Shown: piece after piece, positions 8,018-18,900 of the stretch
How positions within the stretch are numbered: position 1 is the stretch's first letter
Layout: every line of letters begins with the position of its first letter
Assembly: GCA_002506365.1 (NCBI GenBank)
Contig: DAXK01000011.1
Location: forward strand, 1 to 25,019
Source of the DNA: an archaeon UBA583
Lineage (GTDB): Archaea > Nanobdellota > Nanobdellia > Woesearchaeales > UBA583
Reading direction: 5' to 3'
DNA: 25,019 nucleotides
Program-made: the position numbers and the translations under genes
Notes under the pieces: generated by a model
Told to the model about the DNA's origin: nothing
Seen by the model: the letters and a program-made list of their open reading frames with translations, nothing else
Database searches by the model: none

Positions 8018-8049
8018 CTACGCCCCCGCATTGTGACATTATAAAAATA
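8018..8049 (+). promoter_or_regulatory. GC-rich patch and TATA box upstream of the antiporter
   Basis: TTATAAAAATA (8039-8049) is a TATA box whose centre lies about 33 nt before the ATG at 8076. Directly upstream is CTACGCCCCCGCATTGTGAC (8019-8038), strikingly GC-rich for this spacer. It sits where archaeal factor-B recognition and regulator sites lie, so it could be an operator; this is inference. Confidence 0.4.
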
Positions 8050-8075
8050 AAAGGAAATAATATTATTTTTATAAT

Positions 8076-9254
8076 ATGGCTATGAATGTATTTTTAGAAA
8101 TTTCCATAATTATTATAATTGCAACTCTTTTAGGAGGAGTTTTAAGGTTTTTAAAACAACCTTTAATTATCGGATATATTCTAACAGGGATTTTAATAAG
8201 TCCTTATTTTTTAAACTTAGTTCAATCAAATGAAACTTTAGAAATCTTTTCTCACATTGGAATCGCATTTTTACTTTTCATTGTAGGTTTAGGATTAGAT
8301 ATTAAAATGTTTCGTGAAGTTGGTAAAGCATCAATAATCACAGGTTTAGGACAAGTAGTATTTACAAGTATATTTGGATTTATAATTGCAAAATTAATGG
8401 GATTTTCTGCTTTAACATCTCTCTATATCGCAGTTGCATTAACATTTTCATCAACAATTATTATTATGAAATTATTAACTGATAAAGGTGATACTGAAAA
8501 AACTTATGGAAAAATTTCTATTGGATTTTTAATTGTTCAAGATTTAGTTGTAGTTTTCGCATTATTATTTATTTCTTCAATTTCAACAGGGAAAGAATTA
8601 CATACATTAATTTATACAACAGTTTTAAGTTTAGTTGGATTACTAACTTGTGTTTGGTTATTTACAAAATATGTAATTCAAAACATATTACATCATGTTG
8701 CAAAATGTGAAGAATATTTTTTATTATTTTCAATTGGATGGTGTTTTTTATTAGCAACAGTATTTTATTATTTTGAATTTTCAATTGAAATTGGAGCATT
8801 ATTAGCTGGAGTAACATTAGCATCATCTCCATTCAAACATCATATTGCTGAAAAAATTACGCCAATCAGAGATTTTTTTTTAATTTTATTTTTTGTATTA
8901 CTTGGAAGTCAAATGGTATTTGAAGATATTACAAAATATATTTTACCAATAATTGTATTTTCAATATTTATTCTTATCGGAAATCCATTAATTGTAATTA
9001 CACTTATGAAACATTTAGGTTATTCACACAAAACTGGATTTTTATGTGGACTTACTGTAGCACAAATTAGTGAATTTTCATTAATATTAATTACTTTAGG
9101 AATTACAGTTGGACATCTTCAAACAGAAATATTGTCAATGGTAACTGTAATCGGATTAATCACAATCGCAGGTTCATCATATTTAATTATGTATTCAGAA
9201 AAAATATTTTATTGGTTATCTAAATTTAAAATATTTAGAGAATTTGAACGGTAG
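8076..9254 (+). CDS. CPA2-family (Kef-type) cation/proton antiporter, membrane domain only
   Basis: The 392-residue protein has about 12 hydrophobic helices and the features of the CPA2 monovalent cation/proton antiporter family (KefB/KefC, NapA relatives). It shows LKQPLIIGYILTGILISP (27-44), FIVGLGLDIKMF (about 68-79), FSSTIIIMKLLTDKGD (about 126-141), FLIVQDLVVV (about 151-160) and a late VAQISEFSLIL helix. Such proteins exchange K+ or Na+ for protons across the cytoplasmic membrane for pH and ion homeostasis. No TrkA-N (RCK) regulatory domain follows the membrane part, as in the shorter archaeal members. The start at 8076 is used; an ATG two codons later is equally possible. The reading frame ends inside a perfect hairpin that probably terminates transcription. 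Confidence 0.85.
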   Translation: MAMNVFLEISIIIIIATLLGGVLRFLKQPLIIGYILTGILISPYFLNLVQSNETLEIFSHIGIAFLLFIVGLGLDIKMFREVGKASIITGLGQVVFTSIFGFIIAKLMGFSALTSLYIAVALTFSSTIIIMKLLTDKGDTEKTYGKISIGFLIVQDLVVVFALLFISSISTGKELHTLIYTTVLSLVGLLTCVWLFTKYVIQNILHHVAKCEEYFLLFSIGWCFLLATVFYYFEFSIEIGALLAGVTLASSPFKHHIAEKITPIRDFFLILFFVLLGSQMVFEDITKYILPIIVFSIFILIGNPLIVITLMKHLGYSHKTGFLCGLTVAQISEFSLILITLGITVGHLQTEILSMVTVIGLITIAGSSYLIMYSEKIFYWLSKFKIFREFER

Positions 9255-9262
9255 TTCAAATT
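9241..9262. terminator. Hairpin straddling the antiporter stop codon
   Basis: AATTTGAAC (9241-9249) and GTTCAAATT (9254-9262) form a perfect 9-bp stem with the 4-base loop GGTA. The TAG stop (9252-9254) lies in the loop and right arm. T-rich sequence follows at 9297-9320. It lies between convergent genes and probably serves the antiporter transcript. Confidence 0.5.
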
Positions 9263-9312
9263 ATCTTAATATGTCAAAAATTGTTTAATAAATTTATATT
9301 TATTATTTTTTT

Positions 9313-9774
9313 TTATTTTTTATCAAGCATTGAACTTAACTGCCAATGTAATTTCTCATGTTTTTGTAACACATTTGTTAAAAAATCAATAGTTCCAAAA
9401 TCATCAAACTTATTTATTTTTTTAATTGAAGAGTTTAACAATACTATAATTTTATCACAATCAAAAGTTAAATGTTTAATCATATCTGAACATTCAAGTT
9501 TTTTATCATCTTCACTAATTAAACTATTTTTTAAAAAATTATCTAATGTAGCATCAGCAAATCCATCTAACTGTTTAATTCTTTCTGCTACATCATCAAT
9601 CACAACATCAAAAATTTCATATTGCTTTTCAAAAAATAAATGTAAATCATTAAAATTTTCACCCTTAACATTCCAATGATAATTTCTAATTTTTGTATAA
9701 AACACATATTCACTTGCTAAAACTTTTTCTAATATTTCACAAATAATAGATGAACTAACTTGTTTTTTAACCAT
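9313..9774 (-). CDS. dps: Dps/ferritin-like iron-storage and DNA-protection protein
   Basis: The 153-residue, all-alpha protein carries the Dps ferroxidase signature H-x11-H-x14-D-x3-E exactly: His33, His45, Asp60 and Glu64, within NYHWNVKGENFNDLH and VVIDDVAER. Dps proteins form 12-subunit shells that oxidise Fe(II) with H2O2, store the iron and protect DNA during oxidative stress. Length is typical; the N-terminus is short, with two lysines (MVKKQ) and no long basic DNA-binding tail. The ATG at 9774 is chosen because a TATA box (9795-9803) ends 20 nt upstream; a TTG at 9789 would add five residues and lies too close to it. It is convergent with the antiporter. The neighbouring minus-strand gene upstream, separated by about 90 bases, has a separate start. 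Confidence 0.9.
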   Translation of the reverse strand: MVKKQVSSSIICEILEKVLASEYVFYTKIRNYHWNVKGENFNDLHLFFEKQYEIFDVVIDDVAERIKQLDGFADATLDNFLKNSLISEDDKKLECSDMIKHLTFDCDKIIVLLNSSIKKINKFDDFGTIDFLTNVLQKHEKLHWQLSSMLDKK

Positions 9775-9794
9775 AAAATTAACATACAAATAAA

Positions 9795-9803
9795 TTATAT
9801 AAA
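9795..9803 (-). promoter_or_regulatory. TATA box of dps
   Basis: On the minus strand the sequence is TTTATATAA. It ends 20 nt before the ATG at 9774, fixing that ATG as the start of a leaderless message. Confidence 0.6.
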
Positions 9804-9864
9804 TCTAAAGTTGATTTTTTTTCCAAAAATAAACTATTTGTAATATTTTTAATAAAAATAAATT

Positions 9865-10332
9865 TTATTCCTTCAATTTAGAATTATATACTCTCTGTTT
9901 AAATATCGTATTTTCATTTATTTTTATAGCTTTTTCTTCTAATTTACCTAATAACTCTTCATCAAAATTATTTTGTTTATTAGCCAATATAATTGATAAA
10001 GATACATCATCTTCATCTAAATTCATAAAATTAGTAATAATTTTATCATAATATTCAATACCATTTTCATAAAATTTAGAACAAGGTCTCATACCATTTG
10101 AAGTTGGTTCACATTGATATTTACAATCAAACTTTTTTGTTAAACCTCCACAATACTGAGTTCCTGCAATTCTTGAAATAACTTGTCCATCACATTGAGA
10201 TAAAAAATCAGAATGTTCTAAAAATGTTCTCTCTTCAAGAGTTTTACCTCCATAATATTTATTTAATAAATAATAATAATTCTGTAATTTATTTATTCTG
10301 TTCTCAACTTTTGCTAAATATTCAAACCCCAT
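9865..10332 (-). CDS. Conserved-looking unknown protein with five cysteines
   Basis: I do not recognise this 155-residue protein. The N-terminal 30 residues are helical and Tyr-rich (KLQNYYYLLNKYYGGKT). The centre holds five cysteines at 47, 61, 70, 74 and 84 (SQCDGQ, QYCGG, DCKYQCE, RPCSK), with C70-x3-C74 the closest pair. The C-terminal part is charged and helical. The cysteines could bind a metal or form disulfides, but there is no signal peptide, which argues for a cytoplasmic metal or structural site. The start is the ATG at 10332; a TATA-like element centred near 10360 lies about 28 nt upstream. Codon use looks like that of its neighbours, and the frame is clean over its length. It may be co-expressed with dps, but the 90-base gap and separate TATA box of dps do not require it. 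Confidence 0.6.
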   Translation of the reverse strand: MGFEYLAKVENRINKLQNYYYLLNKYYGGKTLEERTFLEHSDFLSQCDGQVISRIAGTQYCGGLTKKFDCKYQCEPTSNGMRPCSKFYENGIEYYDKIITNFMNLDEDDVSLSIILANKQNNFDEELLGKLEEKAIKINENTIFKQRVYNSKLKE

Positions 10333-10758
10333 CAGGTATTTTTATGGTTTTTAACATTTAAAAATGTTTTGGAATAATTTTTTTATTATAATTTGACATA
10401 TTTATTTTCTATTTTTATTTTTTATTAAAATTTATTTAATTAATTTACAACTATTTATTATGTAATTAGATATTTTAGTCTAATTATTAAAATTAAAACT
10501 AAAATTAGTTATTAATTTTTCTTAAATATCAAATTTAATATTTAAAATTATCTTGGAATATTTTAATTAACTGGGTTTAAAATTTAATAAACTTTATTTT
10601 TTATCAATTTGATTTGTTTAATTTCTCAACAGATAAAATTTATTAAATTAAAATATTTTTTAAAATATTTTATCTTTTATCTTTCCTAATTTATCTCGAA
10701 CTTTTCATAAATATTTTTTAAATTCTCTATCTAGTTTTATAATTAAACTTTTTACTTA
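10333..10758. other. AT-rich spacer without a recognisable gene
   Basis: No convincing reading frame or RNA gene is seen on either strand. It contains an inverted repeat with arms 10581-10591 (AATTTAATAAA) and 10639-10649 (TTTATTAAATT), plus inner arms TTTTATC (10599-10605) and GATAAAA (10632-10638). It marks the border between the housekeeping-like genes and the surface-protein island. Confidence 0.4.
10353..10368 (-). promoter_or_regulatory. Palindrome overlapping the TATA element of the Cys-containing gene
   Basis: AACATTT and AAATGTT are perfect 7-bp arms separated by two bases. On the minus strand the centre reads TTTTTAAAT, about 28 nt before the ATG at 10332. A regulator bound here would block the basal factors, so it is an operator candidate only. 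Confidence 0.3.
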
Positions 10759-10816
10759 ATTTAGGAAATATTTTCAACCACTGATTTATATTATTAAAAC
10801 AACTAATTTTAGACAT
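10759..10816 (+). promoter_or_regulatory. Promoter module of locus A, near-copy of that of locus C
   Basis: The stretch ATTTAGGAAA, then TTCAACCACT, TTTATATT (TATA box, 10785-10792) and CTAATTTTAGACATATG runs into the leader ORF start at 10817. The same elements in the same order and spacing occur at 19405-19465. The TATA box begins 32 nt before the leader ATG, implying that the message starts at or near that ATG. Confidence 0.65.
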
Positions 10817-10879
10817 ATGATTATCTATTTTATGAAAAAACTAAATTTGAAAAAGAAACAATATGGGGGCCAAAAATAA
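10817..10879 (+). CDS. Short leader ORF of locus A (20 codons)
   Basis: ATG at 10817 starts a 20-residue frame, MIIYFMKKLNLKKKQYGGQK, that stops one base before the ATG of the surface protein at 10881. Its last codons contain a GGGGG run (10865-10869) that can act as a ribosome-binding site for the downstream ATG, unusual in this otherwise leaderless region. Locus C has a counterpart in the same place (19463-19534) with the same opening Met-Ile. Either the peptide is made and couples translation, or the ATG merely marks the conserved 5' end of the message. Expression is unproven. Confidence 0.4.
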   Translation: MIIYFMKKLNLKKKQYGGQK

Positions 10880-11372
10880 AATGGTTCATCCAGATAAAAT
10901 TAAAATTTTAAAAGACTAAAATCCTAAAACTAATTTTAAAACAAATAAAATTAAAAGTCTTAAATCAAAAATAACTTTTTTTCTTTTTTCAATATTTACA
11001 CTTTCAATACTTAGTATTTTTATTTTTCAATTTTTTTCACAAAACACTTTACCAAATTCAAACAATTCATTAAATTTAATAGATAATAATCAAAATACTT
11101 TTTCAAATTCTAATTTAAATAATATCAAACTAGAATCAAATATAAAATACTTATCAAACGAAGATTCAAATTCAATAAACACAACTATGCAAATTGAACC
11201 ATTAAATATTCAATCATCAGGCTCAGGTTCAAATAATATTGAAATTGAAAATAATATTGGAATTTTAAGTGTTGATAATATTACTTTAAACACTCCGACA
11301 AATGATTCGAGTTTTGCTACTGGAGATGATATTACTTTTGGATTTACTCCTGTTGGAACAAACTTAAGTGTT

Positions 11373-11420
11373 TGTTCTTTGTATGGAACTTGGAATGGTG
11401 GATGGCATTTAAATGAGAGT
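11373..11420 (+). repeat. 48-bp framework repeat, copy 1 (CSLYGTWNGGWHLNES)
   Basis: It matches 12300-12347 at 46 of 48 bases and 21276-21323 at 45 of 48. All three encode the same 16-residue entry segment of the Ig-like host domain, just before the LamG insert. Similarity falls sharply after it. Confidence 0.75.
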
Positions 11421-12299
11421 TTTGCGGGTACAAATGTTCCAGCTCCTGATTTTGAGATGACATTTAATTCAGGAGATGGTATTTATAATTCTACTTTTGC
11501 TGAGGAGCTCTCTGGGAATGAAAATGATGGTGTTGTTAATGGTGCGACTTATTTGTCAACTGGTGGGCATGATGGTGGAGGAGCTTATGACTTTACTGCT
11601 GCATCGTCTGAATATATTGACATCCCTAATTCTCAAAATTATACTGGAGATATAAGTATTAGTGTATGGGTTTATCCTACAGGAGATTTGTCTGCGGATA
11701 CATTTATATCGAAAAGTCATGTTAATGAGTTTGATTTGGCTTTCCAGGGTGGGAATAAAGTAACTTCATATGGTCATCAGGGAACTATGAATAGTAATAA
11801 GGTAGATTTTACGACTAATACTTGGTATCATATTGTTGTAATTTATGATGAAACAAATAGTTTGCGTAAAATTTATGTGGATGGTGTTTTGGATACAAAC
11901 AATACATTAGCACAGTCTTCTCCTAATGTGGGTTCAACTTTTAATATTGGAAAAAGAGCTGGAGGTACTAATTATTATGATGGAAGAATAGATGATGTAG
12001 CAATTTTTAAAAGTGTATTGAGTTCTGATGAGGTTACTGCTCTTTACTCTGGTTCTTCAGGATTTGCTTCTGGAGTTCAAGCTAATCACACAATTTCTAG
12101 CTTTAGTGAAGAGGGAAGTTTTGATTGGAATGTTTTATGTAATGATACTAGTAGTAATGAAAATTGGGCGGTTAGTAATTATACTTTTAATGTTGCTCCA
12201 GTTAGTGTTACACTAAATACTCCAGCTAATGATTCGAGTTTTTCAACTGGTGATAATATTACTTTTGGATTTACTCCTACTGGAACTAATTTGAGTGTT

Positions 12300-12347
12300 T
12301 GTTCCTTGTATGGAACTTGGAATGGTGGATGGCATTTGAATGAGAGT
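12300..12347 (+). repeat. 48-bp framework repeat, copy 2
   Basis: It is the second copy within locus A, differing from copy 1 at two positions and from copy 3 at three. It precedes the broken LamG module. Confidence 0.75.
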
Positions 12348-12723
12348 TATTATGAATATAAAAATTATATGATTCTAATGAGTTTAAATGATTCTGAGGG
12401 TGTATATAATTCAACTTTTGCAGAAAATTTGATTGGTGGAATAAATGAGAATGCTACGGTAAATGATGCATTATATAATTCGACAGGAGCATATTATGAT
12501 TTTGATGGAGCTGGCGATTATTTACTGATTGATAATAATACAAATTTGAAACCATCATCTGAATTTAGTTTGGTTGTGAAGTTAAGGCCACAAGGATTGA
12601 GTTCTTGGCAGAATATTTATTCAGATTGGCGATATTCTGGTGAAAGGGCTATTCATCTAGGTTTTAATGGTAATGCCTGGCAATCCTATTTTTCTGGAGA
12701 TGGGACTGCAGTTCAAAGTTTTA

Positions 12724-12805
12724 CTAGGACACAGTTCACTAGAAACAACACAAATTTATACAAATGTGTCAAACAGTGAACTAAAGAAAATTCATAGTCC
12801 TTTAG
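12724..12805. repeat. Nested inverted repeat at the broken end of locus A
   Basis: AGTTCACT (12733-12740) pairs with AGTGAACT (12775-12782), and ACACA (12748-12752) with TGTGT (12765-12769). Outside them, CTAGGAC (12724-12730) pairs imperfectly with GTCCTTTAG (12797-12805). The stop codon TGA (12777-12779) lies in the right arm. It could be a terminator, or a scar or end of a mobile or recombining segment that truncated the LamG domain. Confidence 0.5.
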
Positions 12806-12890
12806 AATAATTTTTTGAAAAATATTTGTATGTATTTTTCTTTAAAACTTGTATTTTTATAATTAATTAGTTTCATATTTGAAGGTTGTT

Positions 12891-12904
12891 TTTAAATATT
12901 TAAA
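12891..12904 (+). promoter_or_regulatory. TATA region of locus B
   Basis: TTTAAATATTTAAA is centred about 25 nt before the ATG at 12922. It is followed by AATTTTAACATATG, the same start context as in locus C (19453-19465). Unlike A and C, no leader ORF intervenes. Confidence 0.5.
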
Positions 12905-12921
12905 ATCACCAATTTTAACAT

Positions 12922-15900
12922 ATGTTAAAATTAAATTTAAATAAAAATTTATTAAAAAAATCCCATTATTTTTTCAGTATATTATTTTCATTATTTTTAA
13001 TTTTAAATTCAATTAATTTTATTTTTTCTCAAACTGTAACACTTAATGCAACATCTGGTAGAAATTTATTAAATGAAAATCTAATAGTAAACCAAATAGA
13101 TTTTGATCCAAGTTGGACTGATTATTACTATCATTGGAAAAAAAATGGTGCAAGTATGACTCCGAGTAGAACAAGTCATTTTGTATATTTTCCATTTGAT
13201 GGTGATACAACAAAAGATTATTCAGGGCACAACTGGGACTTAAATGAATCAGGAGGATTACTTCCTCAAACAAGTGGGGGTCCAGGAAATTCAGGTTATT
13301 ATAACTTTGACGGATTTAATGATTATTTAATTAATTCAAACATATTTTCATTACCTACAAATTCTGATTTCACAATTTCTACTTGGGTAAGATTTTCAAC
13401 TACTTCAGGAACAAGAGTAATATTTAGAAATCATGACCAAATCCACATTGGTTCCGGGATTGGGGAAGCTAGTATCGCTATGGACGTACATACGCCATCA
13501 GATTGGATTGGAAAACAATATACTGGTTCTTTAAATAATTATCAATGGCGTCATGTAGTATACACTTGGGATCAAAGTGAAGGAAACTTGATTTGGTATG
13601 TGGATGGAGATTATTATAGTAGTCATGATTCTACTTATTCTGGTCTAAGTACAAATCCTGAAAGTCCTCTAGTAATTGGTACTAAGTATGGTGAAACTTG
13701 GTACTGGAAGGGTGGATTGGATGATTTTAGAATCTTAAACTATATTTTAACTCCTGAAAAAATAAATGTTTTATACAAAACTTCCTTAACTCCTCAAACT
13801 CTTGATAAAGATTTAACTTCCGTTGATGATCTATGGAAAGTTTGTGTGACTCCATATAACTCAAATCAAATAGGTTCAGAAATATGTAGTAGCAATGTAG
13901 AAATAAAAATTATATCGATTAGAGATATTTCTCCAATAGTTCAAACTAAATATAAAATTCCAGATACTATTCAAATTAGTGCAGACATTTTAGGAGTAAA
14001 TCCAATTGATTCAGTTATTCTAAGTATAACTTTACCAAATTCAACAATTCAGCAATATGAACTAACAAATATTGACACAATATACTCTTTAGATTTCATA
14101 CCTGAAATACTTGGAACACACCAATTATCATTTTTTATAAATGACACACTAGGTAACACAACAACTGATAACTCACACTATTTTTATGTTGTTGAAAGTG
14201 TCCCTCCAAACGTATTTGATTTAATTCCAACAAATGACTCAAGTTTTGATGTATATGCTACAATTCAAATAAGTTCAAATGTAACAGATACAAGTGGAAT
14301 AGATAACGCGAAAATAAACATTACATATCCAAATGGTACAATCACACAATTAAATTTAACAAATACAATTGGTGATAAATATAATACAAGTTTTCAAATT
14401 CCAAACCTAGCTGGACAATACAATATAACTTTCATCGCAGAAGATACAAACGAAAATATTAATCAAACTCAAACAACTTTTTTTAATATAAATGATCAAA
14501 CAATTCCTCAGGTATTTAATATTTCTCCAACTCAAAATTCAAGTTTTAATACAAGTGACACAATTCAAATTAGTACCAATGTTACAGATAACATAGCAGT
14601 TGATAAAGTTTCAGTAAATATATTTTACCCAAATGGTACAATTCAAAAATTAAATTTAACAAATTCAATAGGTGATAAATACAATACAAGTTTTCAAATT
14701 CCTGATAGTCCACTTGGAAGATATAACTTAACTTTTATTGCAACTGATACAAGTAATAATACTAATCAAACAGAACAAACATATTTTAATATTTTTGATG
14801 ATATAAATCCTCAATTTCAAGAAATTTATCCAATCCAAAACTCAAATTTCAACACAAGTGATATAATTCAAATTTACGCAAACATTACAGACAACATAGC
14901 AGTCGACACAGTTAAAGTAAATATAATATATCCAAATGGTACAATCACAGAACTCACTTTAACAAATCAAACACTAAACAAATTCAACAATAGTTTTCAA
15001 GTCCCAAATAATTTAATTGGACAATATAATATTTCATTTATAGTAAATGATACAAGTAATAATATTAATCAAACTCAAACTACTTATTTTAATATTTTAG
15101 ATAATATTAATCCACAAATTCAAAATTTTTCACCAACTCAAAATATAAGTTTTAATACATTCGATATAATTCAAATCAGTTCAAATGTGTCAGACAATAT
15201 TAAGATAGATTCAGTTAAAGTAAATATCACATATTCAAATGGAACAATTAATCAATTAACTTTAACAAACTCAGGAGGAAATAATTATAATGCTAGTTTT
15301 CAAATTCCAATTAGTCCAATCGGGAGGCATAATTTAACCTTTATCATAACTGATTCAAGTAATAATACAAATTCTTCTCAAACAAGTTACTTTAATGTTT
15401 TTGATAATATTAATCCTCAAATTCAAAATTTTTCACCAACTCAAAATTCAAATTTTAACACAAGTGACATAATTCAAATCAGTACAAATGTAATAGACAA
15501 CATAGCAGTCGACACAGTTAAAGTAAAAATTACTTATCCAAACGGTACAATAACAGAACTCACTTTATTAAACTCAATAGATAATAAATATAATTCAAGT
15601 TTTCAAATTCCAACTAATCTCCTTGGAAGATATAATATTTCATTTATAGTAAATGATACAAGTTCAAATCTTAATCAAACTGTAGAATCTTATTTTAATA
15701 TATTTGATAATATTCCACCACAAATTCAAAATTTTTTTCCAACTGAAAACTCAACATTCAACACAAATGAAATAATTCAAATTAGTACAAATATTACAGA
15801 CAACATAGAAGTTGATTCAGTTAAAGTAAATATCACATATCCAAATGGAACAATGGCGCAATTAACTTTAACAAATGTATTAGATAATAATTATAATACT

Positions 15901-18900
15901 AGTTTTCAAATTCCAAATAATTTACTAGGTCAATATAATTTAACTTTTATATCATCAGATATTTATGGAAACAAGAACTCTTCAGAAACCTCACATTTTA
16001 ATACTTTGGATATCCAAAGTCCTCAAATTCAATTTGTTGAAAACTCTTTAAATTCAAATAATTATAGTCAAAATTATATTTATGTAAATACTTCATCAAT
16101 TGATAACATCGACACTGACACAATAATAATATATTTATACAATCAAACTAATTTAATTTATTCAAACTCTTCAACTCAAGATAATTATTTTATTAATTAT
16201 TCTAATCTTCCAAATGGAATTTATTACATAAATGCAACAGTTAATGATACAAGTAATAATATTAATTTCACATCTACTAAAACAATAGTATTAGATACTA
16301 ATCCACCAATCATTGAAATCATATCACCATTAAATAATTCAAATGCATCAGATCCAACTCCACAAATTAAATTTAATATCACAGATAGTTATTCAACAAT
16401 TTTAAATTATATAATATACGTTGATAACATAGAAGTATCAACAAATGGCGATGGAATTTCTTTAAACTCAATAATTGAAACAATAACTATTACAAATTCC
16501 TTAAATCTTTCAACTCATATTTTAGTAATTTCAGCAACTGACTCAGCAGGAAATTCAATTAACTCATCTCCAATATATTTTTCAATAGTTGAACCATTAA
16601 TTATTCTTTCATCTCCTAAATTTTTAGAAATTCTACCTTATACAAACATAACTTTTAAATTTAACATAACTGATTTAACTTATCTATATTCATTATGTGA
16701 TTTAACAATTGATAATATTTTAAATCAAAGTAATATTAACTTTACAACAAACACATTAAATAATTTCACACCAGTAACACTAGAACACGGCACACATAAT
16801 TGGACGGTTGTTTGTACAAATGAGGGATTAATTTCAGCAAATGATACATTTTCATTTACTATAGATATAAAACCTCCACAAATAGTTAATTTAACTCCAA
16901 GCGAAAATACATTTTTTAACACAAATCAATTAATTCAAATAAGTTCAGACATAACAGACTTAACTCAAATTAATATAACTTATGTAAACATTACATATCC
17001 AAATGGTACAATAAATAAATTAAATTTAACCTATGAAAATAATAATTTATACAATACAAGTTTTCAAATACCTGAACTAACTGGAATATATAACTTAACA
17101 TTTTTTGCAAATGATTCAGTAAATAATATTAACTCTACTCAAACAAGTTATTTTGTAGTTGGAGATGCAACACCTCCACAAGTTTTTGATTTAATACCAA
17201 TACAAAATTCCACATACAATCCAAATATATTAATTCAAATAAGTTCAAATGTAACAGATAATATTGAATTAAATTTAGTAAAAGTAAATATTACCTATCC
17301 AAACGGCATAATAAATCAACTAACTTTAACTCATCAAAATAATAATTTATACAACACAAGTTTTACAACTCCAATTTTACAAGGTAGATATAATTTAACT
17401 TTTATAGCAAATGATTCAAGTAACAATGTTAATCAAACTCAAACCTCCTATTTTAATGTTCTGGATACCTCAAATCCAAATTTGGAAATCTTGCTACCTA
17501 CTCAAAACCAATCTTTTAATACAAATACTATAATTGAAATTAGTTCAAATGTAACAGACAATATCGCAGTTGATACAGTTAAAGTAAATATTTCATATCC
17601 AAATAGTACAATTAATACACTAACACTTACAAACACAATCTCGGACACATACACTACAAACTTTTTAATTCCAAATTTAATAGGTATATTTAATTTAACA
17701 TTTTTTGTAAATGATACAACAGGAAATATAAATCAATCAGAAAATACCTACATTAATATTATTGATACAATATCTCCAACTATAAATTCAGTTCAAATAA
17801 ATCCCTCAGTAATTATTAATGGCTCAAGTGTAAATTTATCAATAAACTCCACTGATAATGTAGAAATTGATTCAAACTGGGCAATTATAACATCACCAAA
17901 TGGTTCATCATATCAACTAAATAATTTACCAAATCTATTTTCAAATTCAAACCAAATTGGACAATATAATGTAACTTTTTTCACAAATGATACAAGTAAT
18001 AATACTGTTAATTCAAGTTCATATTTTGAAGTTGGAGAAAATATTTCAGTAAATATTAATCTCTCAATAAATACAAATTCTCTTGATAACTCATTAGTTC
18101 ATTTTAAAATAGTTCACCCAATATTTGGTGATACAATTTATGAATCTCTAATTAATGAATCCATAAACATTTTCATATCAAATATATTATACGATATTGT
18201 ATTTTTTGGAGCATTTAATAATTCATTAAATTTAACATTTCATAATGTAGACTTACAAAATAATTCAGGTAAAAATCTCAATTTTGATAAACATAAAGAC
18301 TTTTCAAACTACGTTGTAACTTACGCAATTGATACAGATTATACATTTAATTATTCAGAAATTATGTTTAGTTATAATGATGAAACATATTCAAGTGAAG
18401 ATAATTTAAAATTACACAAATGTGATAATTATAATATAACTTCTAGAACTTGTAATTCAAATTGGAACGATATATCTACTAATTCAATTCAAAATAAAAT
18501 TAATAATAATTTTAAATATAATACAACTTCATTTAGTGGTTTTAGTATTTTTCAATATGTTGCACCAGTGGATCCTGATAATGGAGGAAGTAGCGGAGGT
18601 GGCGGAGGCGGAGGCGGTGGCGTAGTTGTAATTGATAATACTTCTAACACAAATGAAACTCAACCTCAAACTTTTGAAAATTCAGGTCAATTAATATGTA
18701 ACACCGGATATTATTTAAGTGAAAATAAAGAAATATGTATTAAAGAACAAATCCAAAATCAAACTCAAAACATTTCAACTATTTCAAAAATTCCTGAAGA
18801 TTTATTTGATATAACTTTTGAATTAAATAATTTAAAAATAAACAATTTATCTCAATTAGCAGGAATTATAACATTTACTAATTTTGGAACAACTCCAACA

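Larger units (their letters stand above)
10881..12779 (+). pseudogene. Decayed LamG surface-protein gene (locus A)
   Basis: The frame starts at ATG 10881 (MVHPDKIKILKD), is interrupted by TAA at 10917-10919, and then runs open to 12779. Codons after the stop encode a basic stretch and a hydrophobic signal/anchor (FSIFTLSILSIFIFQFF). A Ser/Asn-rich segment follows, containing IKLESN, which is also found at the equivalent place in locus C. This shows that the region upstream of the first later ATG (11187) was once coding. Next come two Ig-like host domains (11275-12205 and 12205 onward), each carrying CSLYGTWNGGWHLNES and an inserted LamG domain. The second LamG breaks off at SGDGTAVQSF, short of its expected end, next to an inverted repeat. 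Damage at both ends argues for a pseudogene. A shortened product from 11187 (530 residues) would lack a signal peptide. A sequencing error at 10917 cannot be excluded. Confidence 0.65.

Noticed and set aside
9281..9679. Open frame of 132 codons on the plus strand
   Set aside because: It is antisense to dps, whose ferroxidase motif is exact. The composition is a reverse-strand shadow.
10881..10919. Programmed readthrough of TAA at 10917
   Set aside because: No readthrough context or recoding signal is visible, and the 3' end is also damaged, so decay is simpler.
11187..12779. Intact 530-residue protein starting at 11187
   Set aside because: This start would remove the signal sequence, although the upstream in-frame codons clearly encode one homologous to locus C. 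A decayed longer gene is more likely.
14200..17769. CRISPR array or other non-coding tandem repeats
   Set aside because: The 300-bp periodicity is wholly within an open frame and encodes Ig-like units; there are no short repeats with unique spacers.
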